From the NCBI GenBank assembly GCA_963756425.1, contig CAVWNW010000007.1:310001-374000 (forward strand): a stretch of 64,000 nt of DNA, given 5' to 3'. This DNA is from DASQUK01 sp963756425 (GTDB lineage Bacteria > Actinomycetota > Acidimicrobiia > Acidimicrobiales > VFJN01). The translations under genes were made by a program, and so were the position numbers. The notes beneath the pieces were generated by a model. It made no database searches, was not told the DNA's origin, and was given only the letters and a program-made list of their open reading frames with translations. Positions within the stretch are counted from its first letter, which is position 1; each line of letters opens with the position of its first letter. Below are positions 49,257-57,348 of the stretch, in pieces.

Positions 49257-50711
49257 ATGGAGACCAAGGACACGCTCTACATCGGCGGCGAGTGGGTGGC
49301 CCCGGCGACGACCGGCACCATCGAGGTGATCAGCCCCACGACCGAGGCCGTGATCGCCAGTGTGCCCGAGGCCTCCGAGGGCGACGTCGACCGGGCCGTC
49401 GAGGCGGCCAAGGCCGCGCTAGGCGGCCCCTTCCCGCAGCTGTCGCCGGCCGAGCGGGCCGAGTACGTGATCAAGCTCTCCCAGGCCATCCAGGCACGGG
49501 CGCCCGAGTTCGCCGAGACCATCACTCGCGAGATGGGCTCGCCGTCGAGCTGGGCGCTCATGGGCCAGGTGCTGTCGTCGACCATGGTGTTCGACGGCTG
49601 GGTCGAGCTGGCCCGCACGTTCCCGTTCGAGGAGCTCCGCCCGGGCGCGCTGGGGCCGGTGCTCGTGCGCAAGGAGCCGGTGGGGGTATCGGCCGGGATC
49701 ATCCCCTGGAACGTGCCGCTGTTCATCGTCGCCCTCAAGCTCGGCGCCGCCCTCGTCGCCGGCTCACCCATGATCCTCAAGCCGTCGCCCGAGACCCCGC
49801 TCGACGGCTACCTGCTCGGCGAGGTGCTCGACGAGATCGGGCTGCCCAAGGGCATGGTGTCGATCCTTCCCGCCGGCCGCGAGATCGGCGAGTACATCGT
49901 GCGCCACCCCGGCGTCGACAAGATCGGGTTCACCGGCTCGACCGCCGCTGGTCGCAAGGTGGGGGCCATCTGCGGCGAGATGCTCAAGCGCTGCACGCTG
50001 GAGCTCGGCGGCAAGTCGGCGGCCATCGTGCTCGACGACGCCGACCTGACCAGCGCGATGCCGCTGCTCATGCCCAACGCCCTCATGAACAACGGCGAGG
50101 CATGCGTGGCCCAGACCCGGATCCTCGCGCCGCGGGCACGCTATGACGAGGTGGTCGACGCCGTGGCCGACGCGGTCAAGGCCACGACCGTGGGCGACCC
50201 GGCCGACCCCTCGGTGGCGGTGGGTCCCCTCGTGGCGGAGCGCCAGCGCGAGCGGGTGCTGGGCTACATCGACAAGGGCCGCAGCGAGGGAGCCAAGCTC
50301 GCCGTGGGCGGCGGGCGGCCCGCCGGGCTCGACCGAGGCTGGTTCGTCGAGCCCACGCTGTTCGTCGACGTCGAGAACCGGATGACCATCGCCCAGGAGG
50401 AGATCTTCGGGCCGGTGCTGGCGGTGCTGCCCTACGACGACGAGTCCGACGCGGTGCGCATCGCCAACGACAGCGACTACGGCCTGTCGGGCTCGGTGTG
50501 GACGCAGGACGTCGAGCGCGGCATCGACGTCGCCCGCCAGGTCCGCACCGGCACCTACGGGGTCAACCAGTTCGGCACGCTCGACCTACGCAACCCGTTC
50601 GGCGGGTTCAAGGCGTCGGGCGTGGGCCGTGAACTGGGGCCCGAGGGCCTGTCGGCGTACGTCGAGACCAAGTCGATCGTGCTGCCGGCCGACTACCAGC
50701 CGCCGGCTTGA
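49257..50711 (+). CDS. Aldehyde dehydrogenase family protein
   Basis: A 484-aa NAD(P)-dependent aldehyde dehydrogenase. GIIPWNVPLFIVALKLGAAL and LKPSPETPL form the cofactor site; IGFTGSTAAGRKVG and ELGGKSA carry the general base E249, and NNGEACVAQTRI carries the nucleophile C283. The C-terminal NPFGGFKASGVGRELGPEGL is also diagnostic. The substrate is uncertain; similar actinobacterial enzymes use aliphatic or aromatic aldehydes. The ATG at 49257 follows GAGGAGGG. The stop overlaps the next gene. Confidence 0.96.
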   Translation: METKDTLYIGGEWVAPATTGTIEVISPTTEAVIASVPEASEGDVDRAVEAAKAALGGPFPQLSPAERAEYVIKLSQAIQARAPEFAETITREMGSPSSWALMGQVLSSTMVFDGWVELARTFPFEELRPGALGPVLVRKEPVGVSAGIIPWNVPLFIVALKLGAALVAGSPMILKPSPETPLDGYLLGEVLDEIGLPKGMVSILPAGREIGEYIVRHPGVDKIGFTGSTAAGRKVGAICGEMLKRCTLELGGKSAAIVLDDADLTSAMPLLMPNALMNNGEACVAQTRILAPRARYDEVVDAVADAVKATTVGDPADPSVAVGPLVAERQRERVLGYIDKGRSEGAKLAVGGGRPAGLDRGWFVEPTLFVDVENRMTIAQEEIFGPVLAVLPYDDESDAVRIANDSDYGLSGSVWTQDVERGIDVARQVRTGTYGVNQFGTLDLRNPFGGFKASGVGRELGPEGLSAYVETKSIVLPADYQPPA

Positions 50712-51154
50712 TCCGGTCCCGGGCTTCGCTGGGCAGCGGCCCGAAGCGACGGCGCGCCCCAGTAGGCGTCGCCGTGCTGCTCGTGGCGGCCCTCACGGTC
50801 GTCGCCGCGGCTGTCCCCTCGGGGGCGGCGGTGGCCGCGGCGACTACTGGCGCCCCGGGCGGCTCCGCCCCGGCGGCGGCCCAGCAGCCGGAGGACGATC
50901 CCGACGGCGACCCCTCGACCGACGATGCGCCCCTGCCGGGGCAGGACATGATCCCCGAACCCAACTCCGGGCGGCCGCCCCGCGATGCCGGCGATCGAGG
51001 CGGTGCGCTCCAGGGGGTCGTGCTCCTTCTCATCGTGATCGGGGTGGGCGGGATCGCGGGCCTCGCGGTTCGGGAGTCCCGCCGTGCCCGGGCCCGCCGG
51101 ATCGCCGGATCCAACGGCCGCGCCCGGGGGCGGACGCGATCGCGCCCGACGTGA
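50708..51154 (+). CDS. Hypothetical membrane protein (148 aa)
   Basis: A 148-aa protein with an N-terminal hydrophobic helix (VGVAVLLVAALTVVAAAVPSG), an acidic Pro/Asp-rich extracellular linker and a C-terminal helix (ALQGVVLLLIVIGVGGIAGL) before a very basic tail. The layout is that of a small secreted protein held by a C-terminal anchor. I do not recognise the family. The TTG start overlaps the aldehyde dehydrogenase stop (TTGA); this coupling is the main evidence that it is real. Confidence 0.5.
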   Translation: MIRSRASLGSGPKRRRAPVGVAVLLVAALTVVAAAVPSGAAVAAATTGAPGGSAPAAAQQPEDDPDGDPSTDDAPLPGQDMIPEPNSGRPPRDAGDRGGALQGVVLLLIVIGVGGIAGLAVRESRRARARRIAGSNGRARGRTRSRPT

Positions 51155-51189
51155 CAACCGACCACCGCCGCCGTCGGACCCGCCACCCG

Positions 51190-51195
51190 TAGCCT
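51190..51195 (+). promoter_or_regulatory. -10 box (TAGCCT), 9 bp before a start codon
   Basis: TAGCCT is followed by nine bases and the GTG of the PatA-like gene at 51205, with no Shine-Dalgarno sequence. Confidence 0.45.
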
Positions 51196-51204
51196 CGCGG
51201 GACA

Positions 51205-54012
51205 GTGGACGAGCCGACGATCATCGCCCCCGGGCCGGTCCCGCCCGGCTACCCGGGCGCCTGGGAGGCCGACGTGGTGCTCGCCGATGGCGGCACCGCG
51301 CACATCAGGCCGATCCGGCCCGACGACGGGCCGAGGGTCGTGGACTTCCATGGCCGCCAGTCCCCCGAGAGCATCTACTTCCGCTACTTCACGCCCCGCC
51401 CTCACCTTCCCGACACGGAGGTCGAGCGGCTCACTCACGTCGACTACTCCGATCGCATGGCGTTCGTCGCGCTGCTCGACGACGTGCTGGTGGGCGTCGC
51501 CCGCTACGACCGCCTGCCCACTCGGTCGGACGCCGAGGTGGCGTTCTTCGTGGATGACCGCCATCACGGGCGCGGCATCGCCACCGTCCTGCTGGAGTAC
51601 CTGGCCGAGGCGGCCCGCCAAACCGGCATCTCCGCGTTCACGGCGACGGTGCTGCCCACGAACGGACGCATGGTCGCGGTGTTCCGCAACGCCGGGTTCA
51701 CGGTGGCCAGCCGCTTCGGGGACGGCGTGATCGAGGTCCAACTCGACCTGCGGCCGACACCCGGGGCGGAGGCGGCGGTCGCCGCCCGGGCGCAGCGCGC
51801 GGAGGCCCAGGCGGTGCGCCGGCTGCTGGAACCCCGGTCCGTGGCGGTCATCGGTGCTGGACGCGATCCGAGCGGGGTCGGTCACGCCGTGCTGCGCAAC
51901 GTGCTGGACCATGGTTTCGTCGGACCCGTATACGCGGTCAACCCGGCGGCCGACGAGGTCGCCGGCGTCCACGCGGTGGCCACCGTGGGCGACATCGACG
52001 GGCCCGTCGACCTGGCGGTCGTGGTGGTGCCCGCCACCCACGTGCCGGCGGTGGTGGAGGACTGTGGCCGCAAGGGCGTCCCGGCCGTGATCGTGATCTC
52101 GGCCGGGTTCGCCGAGGCCGGCCCGGAGGGCGCGGCACTGTCGGCGGCCGCGCTCCGGGCCGCCCGGCGGTTCGGGACCCGCCTGCTCGGCCCCAACTGC
52201 CTGGGGGTCATCAACACCGATCCGGACGTGCGGCTCCACGCGACGTTCGCCACGCCCAACCCTCCTCCCGGGCCCGTTGCCCTGCTGTCGGAGTCGGGCA
52301 CGATCGGCGGGGTCATCCTCGACCGCGTCGCGGAGGCCGGGCTGGGGGCGTCGTCGTTCGCCGCCATCGGGAACCGGGCCGACGTGTCGGCCAACGACAT
52401 GCTCCAGTACTGGGCCGACGACCCCCGCACCGAGCTCGTGCTGCTGTACCTCGAGTCGTTCGGCAACGCCCGCAAGTTCAGCCGCATCGCCCGCCAGCTG
52501 GGCCGGACCAAGCCGATCGTGGCGGTCAAGAGCCGGGGCGCGGCGCGCGCCTATCCCACCGATGGCGCCCCTGAGACCGGGCCGATAGGCGAGGGCGGGG
52601 CCCGAGGGGCCCGCAGCAAAGCTGCAAGACCGGAAAGCATGCCGCGGCGGGACGCCGCGCACCCCGCCGCGGTCGACGCCGCGGTCGACGCGCTGCTGGA
52701 GCAGACCGGCGTGGTGCGGGTTGACACGCTGGCGCAGCTGCTGGATGTCGCCCGGGTGCTGGCGTGCCAGCCTCTGCCCGACGGCGACCGGGTGGCGTTG
52801 GTGGGCAATGGGGGCGGGTCTCTGGCGCTCGCGGCGGACGCCTGCGTCGACGCGGGGCTCTTGCTGGCCGAGCTGGGGACCGGGGTGCGGCGGCAGCTGG
52901 GTGCCGGGCCGCCCGGGTCGCGGGCGGCGACGCGGGTGCGGGCGAGCACCGTCGACCTGGGGTTCGAGGCCGGCCCCGACGACCTGGAGCGCGCGCTGCG
53001 TGCCCTGCTCGGTGACGACGGGGTCGACAGCGTGCTCGTCGTCTGCGCGCCGGCGCCCCGTCAGCCCACGACCGACCTGGTGCGCGCCGTAGCGGCGGCG
53101 GCGTCCGACCGACCGGGCAAGACGCTGCTGGCCTGCGTCTTCGGCCCCCACCCGACGACCATCTCGCCGGTGTCCGCGCCAGATGTGCCGGTGTTCGACT
53201 TCCCGGACGCCGCCGCCTACGCGCTGGGGCGGGTGACGCAGTACGCCCGCTGGCGTCGCGCCCCCGAGGGTGAGGTGGTCGTCACGCCGGGAGCCGACCC
53301 GGAGGCGGGCCGGGCGCGGGTGGCTACAGCCCTGGCCGAGGGCGGGATGGAGGCCGGCGGCCGGTGGCTGCCGCCCGATGTCGCCGTCGACGTCCTCACC
53401 GCCGCCGGCCTGCCGATCGTGCCGTCGCGGGTGGCACAGGATCGTGAGCAGGCGCTCGCGGCCGCCGGCGACCTCGGCTATCCGGTGGCGGTCAAGTCGG
53501 CGGCGCGGCGCCGGTCGGCCAAGACCGAGGCCGGCGGGATCGCCCTGGACGTCCACGACCCGGCCGAGCTGGTGGCGACGCTGGACGGCATGGGCGGCGC
53601 CCTCGGGGACGCGCTGTGGCCCGTCGTGGTCCAGCCGATGGTCGAGCCCGGCGTCGACGTGGCCGTGATCGTGGCCCAGAGCGAGCTGGTGGGGCCGGTC
53701 GTCACCCTGGGCGCCGGCGGAGTCGCCACCGACCTGTCCGCCACCGAGGTCCACGTGCTCCCCCTCACCGACCGCGCTGCCACCCGGTTCGTCGCTTCGT
53801 CGCCGCTGGCACCCCTGCTCGACGAGGCCGCGCGCCGGGGCCTCGAGGACGTGCTCCTGCGGGTGGGTGCGCTGGTCGAGGCGGCCCCGGAGGTGGTGGC
53901 GCTGGAGCTCAACCCGGTGATCGTGTCGCCGTCCGGCCCCGCGGCGGCGGACGTCCGGCTGCGCGTCGCCCCCATCGAACGCGACCCGCTGCCCCCGGTC
54001 CGCCGGCTCTGA
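51205..54012 (+). CDS. PatA-like protein lysine acetyltransferase (GNAT + NDP-forming acyl-CoA synthetase-like)
   Basis: A 935-aa fusion. An N-terminal GNAT domain (about 24-175) has the acetyl-CoA loop HHGRGIATVLLEYL near residue 121. It is followed by a CoA-binding Rossmann domain (SVAVIGAGRDPSGVGHAVLR, about 212), a succinyl-CoA-ligase-like domain (LLGPNCLGVINTDPDVR, about 330) and an ATP-grasp domain from about 690. GNAT first is the order of S. lividans PatA, the reverse of E. coli PatZ. The segment that normally reads SHTGALAG is replaced by an in-frame insertion, so the synthetase part is probably inactive. It is expected to acetylate acyl-CoA synthetases. Confidence 0.88.
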   Translation: MDEPTIIAPGPVPPGYPGAWEADVVLADGGTAHIRPIRPDDGPRVVDFHGRQSPESIYFRYFTPRPHLPDTEVERLTHVDYSDRMAFVALLDDVLVGVARYDRLPTRSDAEVAFFVDDRHHGRGIATVLLEYLAEAARQTGISAFTATVLPTNGRMVAVFRNAGFTVASRFGDGVIEVQLDLRPTPGAEAAVAARAQRAEAQAVRRLLEPRSVAVIGAGRDPSGVGHAVLRNVLDHGFVGPVYAVNPAADEVAGVHAVATVGDIDGPVDLAVVVVPATHVPAVVEDCGRKGVPAVIVISAGFAEAGPEGAALSAAALRAARRFGTRLLGPNCLGVINTDPDVRLHATFATPNPPPGPVALLSESGTIGGVILDRVAEAGLGASSFAAIGNRADVSANDMLQYWADDPRTELVLLYLESFGNARKFSRIARQLGRTKPIVAVKSRGAARAYPTDGAPETGPIGEGGARGARSKAARPESMPRRDAAHPAAVDAAVDALLEQTGVVRVDTLAQLLDVARVLACQPLPDGDRVALVGNGGGSLALAADACVDAGLLLAELGTGVRRQLGAGPPGSRAATRVRASTVDLGFEAGPDDLERALRALLGDDGVDSVLVVCAPAPRQPTTDLVRAVAAAASDRPGKTLLACVFGPHPTTISPVSAPDVPVFDFPDAAAYALGRVTQYARWRRAPEGEVVVTPGADPEAGRARVATALAEGGMEAGGRWLPPDVAVDVLTAAGLPIVPSRVAQDREQALAAAGDLGYPVAVKSAARRRSAKTEAGGIALDVHDPAELVATLDGMGGALGDALWPVVVQPMVEPGVDVAVIVAQSELVGPVVTLGAGGVATDLSATEVHVLPLTDRAATRFVASSPLAPLLDEAARRGLEDVLLRVGALVEAAPEVVALELNPVIVSPSGPAAADVRLRVAPIERDPLPPVRRL

Positions 54013-54023
54013 AGTGTCCCCGT

Positions 54024-54066
54024 CCGGCGTTCGGAGGCGCCGGGAACGGTCGGCTTCGAACGCCGG
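54024..54066. terminator. Hairpin between convergent genes
   Basis: A perfect 10-bp inverted repeat CCGGCGTTCG/CGAACGCCGG (54024-54033, 54057-54066) lies between the stops at 54012 and 54073 and can serve both genes. Confidence 0.6.
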
Positions 54067-54072
54067 TCCGGC

Positions 54073-55215
54073 TCAGCGGGGCTCGCGGGGGAGCCCGAGG
54101 GTGCGCTCGCCCAGGATGTTGCGCAGGATCTGGCTCGTCCCGCCCATGATCGTGTAGGCGGGGGCGTAGCAGAGGTTGCGGCTCACGCGGCGGGCCAGGA
54201 CCTGCATGCCGCTGCCGTTCCCCGACTCGGCGAGCAGGGCCCAGGGCCCGAGCACCCGGCCGCAGAACGCGGCGATGCGCTGCTCGAGCTCGGTGCAGAA
54301 CGTCTTGGTGGCTGCGGAGAACTGCCGCGGTGTCTGGCCGAGCGTCTCGCGGAGCACGAGCAGGCGCCCGATCCGGTAGCCGGACTCGATGGCGGCCATC
54401 TCCTGGCGGACCAGGGGATCGGTGGCATCGGCCCAGGGCCGCACGTCCTCGTACAGGCGGCGGTTGGAGACGAGGCGGTCGATGCCGCCCCGTTCGTGCT
54501 CCATCTGCCGCATGACCTGGCGGAACGAGCCGTTGGGCTCGCCAACGAGGTGCGCGCCGGGCACCCGCACGTCCTCGAAGTAGACCTCGCAGAAGTGCCG
54601 GCTGCCGGTCATGTCGACGATCGGCCGGACCGACACCCCGGATGACCGCATGTCCACGACGAGCTCCGAGAGGCCCTCGTGCGGCTTGGCGTCCGGGTCC
54701 GTGCGGGCGATGAGGTAGCACCAGTCGGCGTCGGCGGCGCCCGAGGTCCAGATCTTCTGGCCGTTGACCACCCACTCGTCGCCGTTGCGCTCGGCCCGGG
54801 TCCGGATCCCGGCCACGTTGGAGCCGGCGTCGGGCTCGCTCATGCCGATGCACCACATCGACGTGCCGGCGACGATCCCCGGAAGCCAGCGGGCCCGCTG
54901 GTCGTCCGTGCCGAACTGCAGCAGGCTCGGGCCCATCTGCCGGTCGGCGAACCAGGCTGCGGCGACGGGTGCGCCCGTGCTGATCAGCGCCTCGAACACC
55001 ATGAAGCGCTCGAGGGGACTGCGGCCACCGCCCCCCTGGTCGACCGGCCAGGTCATGCCCAGCCAGCCCCTGGCGCCGAGCTCCCGGGCGAAGGCGCGGT
55101 CGTGCCCGATGATCCAGCTGTCGTCGGGCACGTCGGCCCGCTCCGACGCCTCGCGGCCGACCTTCAGCGCCTCCTCGCGCAGCACCTGCAGGTCGGGGGA
55201 GAGGACGAAGTCCAT
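54073..55215 (-). CDS. Acyl-CoA dehydrogenase
   Basis: A 380-aa complete acyl-CoA dehydrogenase. The N-terminal helical domain starts MDFVLSPDLQVLREEALKVG. The FAD/substrate loop MWCIGMSEPDAGSNVAGIRT and the following VNGQKIWTSGAADADWCYLI are intact. The C-terminus TIMGGTSQILRNILGERTLG fits the usual active-site and FAD contacts. It catalyses alpha-beta oxidation of an acyl-CoA of unknown chain. Unlike the pair at 13291-15837, it looks fully competent. The ATG at 55215 is adjacent to structured repeat copy 1. Confidence 0.94.
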   Translation of the reverse strand: MDFVLSPDLQVLREEALKVGREASERADVPDDSWIIGHDRAFARELGARGWLGMTWPVDQGGGGRSPLERFMVFEALISTGAPVAAAWFADRQMGPSLLQFGTDDQRARWLPGIVAGTSMWCIGMSEPDAGSNVAGIRTRAERNGDEWVVNGQKIWTSGAADADWCYLIARTDPDAKPHEGLSELVVDMRSSGVSVRPIVDMTGSRHFCEVYFEDVRVPGAHLVGEPNGSFRQVMRQMEHERGGIDRLVSNRRLYEDVRPWADATDPLVRQEMAAIESGYRIGRLLVLRETLGQTPRQFSAATKTFCTELEQRIAAFCGRVLGPWALLAESGNGSGMQVLARRVSRNLCYAPAYTIMGGTSQILRNILGERTLGLPREPR

Positions 55216-55355
55216 CAGAGGCCGAGCGGACAGGCCCGCCGGTGGGCACAGAACCGTACGGGATTTGCAGCGTGAGCCCAGGTCACACAGCTCGGCCTCC
55301 GGCAGCGCTGACCACGGTGCGCCAAGACGACGTTCCTATCCGCTCGAGTGCTTTA
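55216..55355. repeat. About 137-bp structured repeat, copy 1
   Basis: It begins GAGGCCGAGCGGACAGG at 55218 and ends CCTATCCGCTCGAG (55335-55348). The left arm can pair perfectly with GCTCGGCCTC at 55290-55299, or with the right end. It shares its order, spacing and a core CGGCAGCGCTGACCAC with the element at 62180-62318. It fills the space between two divergent starts. Confidence 0.7.
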
Positions 55356-55361
55356 CGCGGC

Positions 55362-55380
55362 GACGGTACTCAGTACCGTC
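55362..55380. promoter_or_regulatory. Perfect palindrome containing a -10 box on each strand
   Basis: GACGGTACT-C-AGTACCGTC has 9-bp perfect arms. The right arm holds TACCGT, placed 7 bases before the GNAT ATG at 55387; by symmetry the left arm gives TACCGT on the minus strand, towards the acyl-CoA dehydrogenase gene. It may be a divergent promoter or operator. Confidence 0.5.
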
Positions 55381-55386
55381 GGCGGG

Positions 55387-55881
55387 ATGGACATCCGGCC
55401 CGTCCGGCCCCGCGAGCACGACGCGCTGGGCGACCTGACCGTGGCCGCCTACGCGGCCATCGACCCGGCGGTCGTCGACGCGGACGGCTACGCCGGCGAG
55501 CTGCGTGACGTGGCCGGCCGGGTCGCCGACGCCGAGGTGCTGGTGGCGGTCGACGACGCCGGGACCGTCGTCGGTGGGGTCACCTACGTGCCCGGGCCCG
55601 CCTCGACCTGGGCCGAGTTCAGCGAGCCCGACGGGGCGGGCATCCGCATGCTGGCGGTGGCGCCGGAGGCGCAGGGGCGGGGGGTCGGCGAGGCGCTCAG
55701 CCGGGCGTGCGTCGATCGGGCCCGGGCCGCCGGCCGGGGCCAGATCCTGCTCCACTCGACCGACCGGATGGCCACCGCCCACCGTCTGTACGAGCGCCTG
55801 GGCTTCGCCCGTGACGTCTCGCTCGACTGGGAGCCGGTGCCGGGGTTCTGGCTGCGCGGGTTCCGCCTGCGGCTCGACTGA
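55387..55881 (+). CDS. GNAT-family N-acetyltransferase
   Basis: A 164-aa single-domain acetyltransferase. Motif A is MLAVAPEAQGRGVGEALSRA (the Q/RxxGxG/A loop at about 100-106), and motif B is ATAHRLYERLGFARDVSLDW. The first strands (MDIRPVRPREHDALGDLTVA) are typical of the family. The substrate is unknown. The ATG at 55387 is 7 bases after a TACCGT box in a palindrome; the longer in-frame start at 55348 lies within the structured repeat and is unlikely. Confidence 0.9.
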   Translation: MDIRPVRPREHDALGDLTVAAYAAIDPAVVDADGYAGELRDVAGRVADAEVLVAVDDAGTVVGGVTYVPGPASTWAEFSEPDGAGIRMLAVAPEAQGRGVGEALSRACVDRARAAGRGQILLHSTDRMATAHRLYERLGFARDVSLDWEPVPGFWLRGFRLRLD

Positions 55882-55950
55882 CCCGAGCTCGCGGCGGATG
55901 GGGCTGTCATGGCCACCCCAAGCGCCGCAGTTCGGACTTGGTGCGGCCGG

Positions 55951-56496
55951 CTACAGGCCCAGGCCGTCGACGACCTCGGCCCCCGGGAGCCCGGTCAGCC
56001 ACGCCCCCGGCAGCGCGAGCTTGGAGCGGCGCAGGCCGCTGCCCACGATCACCTCCGGTGTGTCGACGACCGCGCGGTCGACCAGCAGCGGCCAGCCGGT
56101 CGGCAGGCCGATCGGTGTGATGCCGCCGTACTCCATGCCGGTCTCGGCGACCGCCAGCTCCATGGGCGCGAACGACGCCTTGCGGGCATCGATGCGCCGG
56201 CGCACGACGTTGTTGACGTCGGCGCGGGTGGTGGCGAGCACGACCACGGCGGCAAGCCGGGTCTCGCCAGACCGCTTCCCCGCCACGACCACGCAGTTGG
56301 CGGACACGTCGAGTGTCACGCCGTACGCGTCGCAGAAGGCGGCGGTGTCGGCCAGCTCGGGGTCGATCGGCGCCACCATCACCTGGGCGGGGTCGCCGGG
56401 GCCGCGGTCGAGGGCGGCGGTCACGGGTGCCGCGAGCAGGTCGGGTCGGGTGGGTGCGGGGACCCAGGGCAGCGTTCCGAGCATCAAGTGGGACAT
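55951..56496 (-). CDS. YbaK/ProX-family aminoacyl-tRNA deacylase-like protein
   Basis: A 181-aa YbaK-fold protein. The core reads DAYGVTLDVSANCVVVAGKR, TRLAAVVVLATTRADVNNVV and MEYGGITPIGLPTGWPLLVD, the last being the family's GG-TP-G loop. Related enzymes remove wrongly attached amino acids from tRNA-Pro or tRNA-Cys; the exact substrate here is not known. The ATG at 56496 is only 9 bases from the divergent thioesterase ATG at 56506. Confidence 0.88.
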   Translation of the reverse strand: MSHLMLGTLPWVPAPTRPDLLAAPVTAALDRGPGDPAQVMVAPIDPELADTAAFCDAYGVTLDVSANCVVVAGKRSGETRLAAVVVLATTRADVNNVVRRRIDARKASFAPMELAVAETGMEYGGITPIGLPTGWPLLVDRAVVDTPEVIVGSGLRRSKLALPGAWLTGLPGAEVVDGLGL

Positions 56497-56505
56497 TCTG
56501 TCGCC

Positions 56506-57282
56506 ATGCTCGACGAACCGTTGGTGCCACCGCCCGATCGCGGACGCGTGTTCCGATCGGGGCGGCGCGTGAGGCTGTCCGACGCCGACCCCACGGGGCG
56601 CCTCCGGCTCGACGCCTGCGCGCGCTACCTGCAGGACATCGGCAACGACGACACGGCCGACTGTGGCATCGATGACGCGCGCACGACCTGGGTGGTGCGC
56701 CGTGCCGTGATCGACGTCCATCGGCCACCCCGCTGGCGGGAGTGGGTCGACCTCGACACGTGGTGTGCCGGACTGGGTGGGCGCTGGGCCGAGCGCCGGC
56801 TGTCGATGGTCGGCCAGCGTGGCGGGCGGGTCGAGATCGCCACCCTGTGGATCCACATCGACGTGGCGACCGGCGCCCCGGTGCGGCTGCCGCCCGCCTT
56901 CCACGAGATCTACGCGGAGGCGGCGGGAGGCCGTCGCGTGTCGAGCCGGCTGTGGCTCGGCGATCCCCCGGTCGGCGCCGCGGCCGAACGGTGGGCGCTG
57001 CGGGCCGTCGACATCGACCTGCTCGGCCATGTCAACAACGCCGCGTACTGGGCTGCCATCGAGGAGCAGGTGGAGCCGGGCACCGCCTTTGCCCATCGGC
57101 TGCTGAGCCGGCCCCATCGGGCCGTGATGGAGTACGGGCCCGGCATCGCACCCGGGGACGCGGTCGAGCTGCTGGTCGACGAGGTCGACAGCCACCTGAC
57201 GGTGTGGTTCACCGTGCGCGACGCCGTGCAGGCGAGCGCCACGATCCTTCCGCTGCCGGCCGACGGCCCGTCAACACCGTGA
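56506..57282 (+). CDS. Acyl-ACP thioesterase-like (double hot-dog) protein
   Basis: A 258-aa protein with two hot-dog units, as in acyl-ACP thioesterases (FatA/FatB family). The N-terminal half has VRLSDADPTGRLRLDACARY and LQDIGNDD, then WVVRRAVIDVHRPPRWREWV. The C-terminal half has the family motif VDIDLLGHVNNAAYWAAIEE with the catalytic Asn and His. It should release fatty acids or beta-ketoacyl products from ACP or CoA. The ATG at 56506 is chosen. A CATTCT box lies 6 bases upstream. Confidence 0.9.
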   Translation: MLDEPLVPPPDRGRVFRSGRRVRLSDADPTGRLRLDACARYLQDIGNDDTADCGIDDARTTWVVRRAVIDVHRPPRWREWVDLDTWCAGLGGRWAERRLSMVGQRGGRVEIATLWIHIDVATGAPVRLPPAFHEIYAEAAGGRRVSSRLWLGDPPVGAAAERWALRAVDIDLLGHVNNAAYWAAIEEQVEPGTAFAHRLLSRPHRAVMEYGPGIAPGDAVELLVDEVDSHLTVWFTVRDAVQASATILPLPADGPSTP

Positions 57283-57331
57283 ACTTGCCGCCGTTGGCGC
57301 TGCCATGGCGTCGCTATCGGCGGCAAGTTCG
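57282..57331. repeat. 50-bp palindromic repeat, copy 2 (family GAACTTG...CAAGTTC)
   Basis: Two 24-base arms flank a central AT; the outer 13 bases are perfectly complementary and 20 of 24 match. It starts at the thioesterase stop and precedes the convergent quinone reductase stop. The ends and size match copy 1 at 14480-14529. Confidence 0.75.
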
Positions 57332-57348
57332 TTCGAGGGGGTCGGTGG

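Noticed and set aside
50608..53754. A 1048-aa minus-strand open frame over the PatA-like gene
   Set aside because: Its sequence is Gly/Arg/His/Pro-rich with no domain, as expected from the antisense frame of a GC-rich gene; the plus strand encodes clear motifs.
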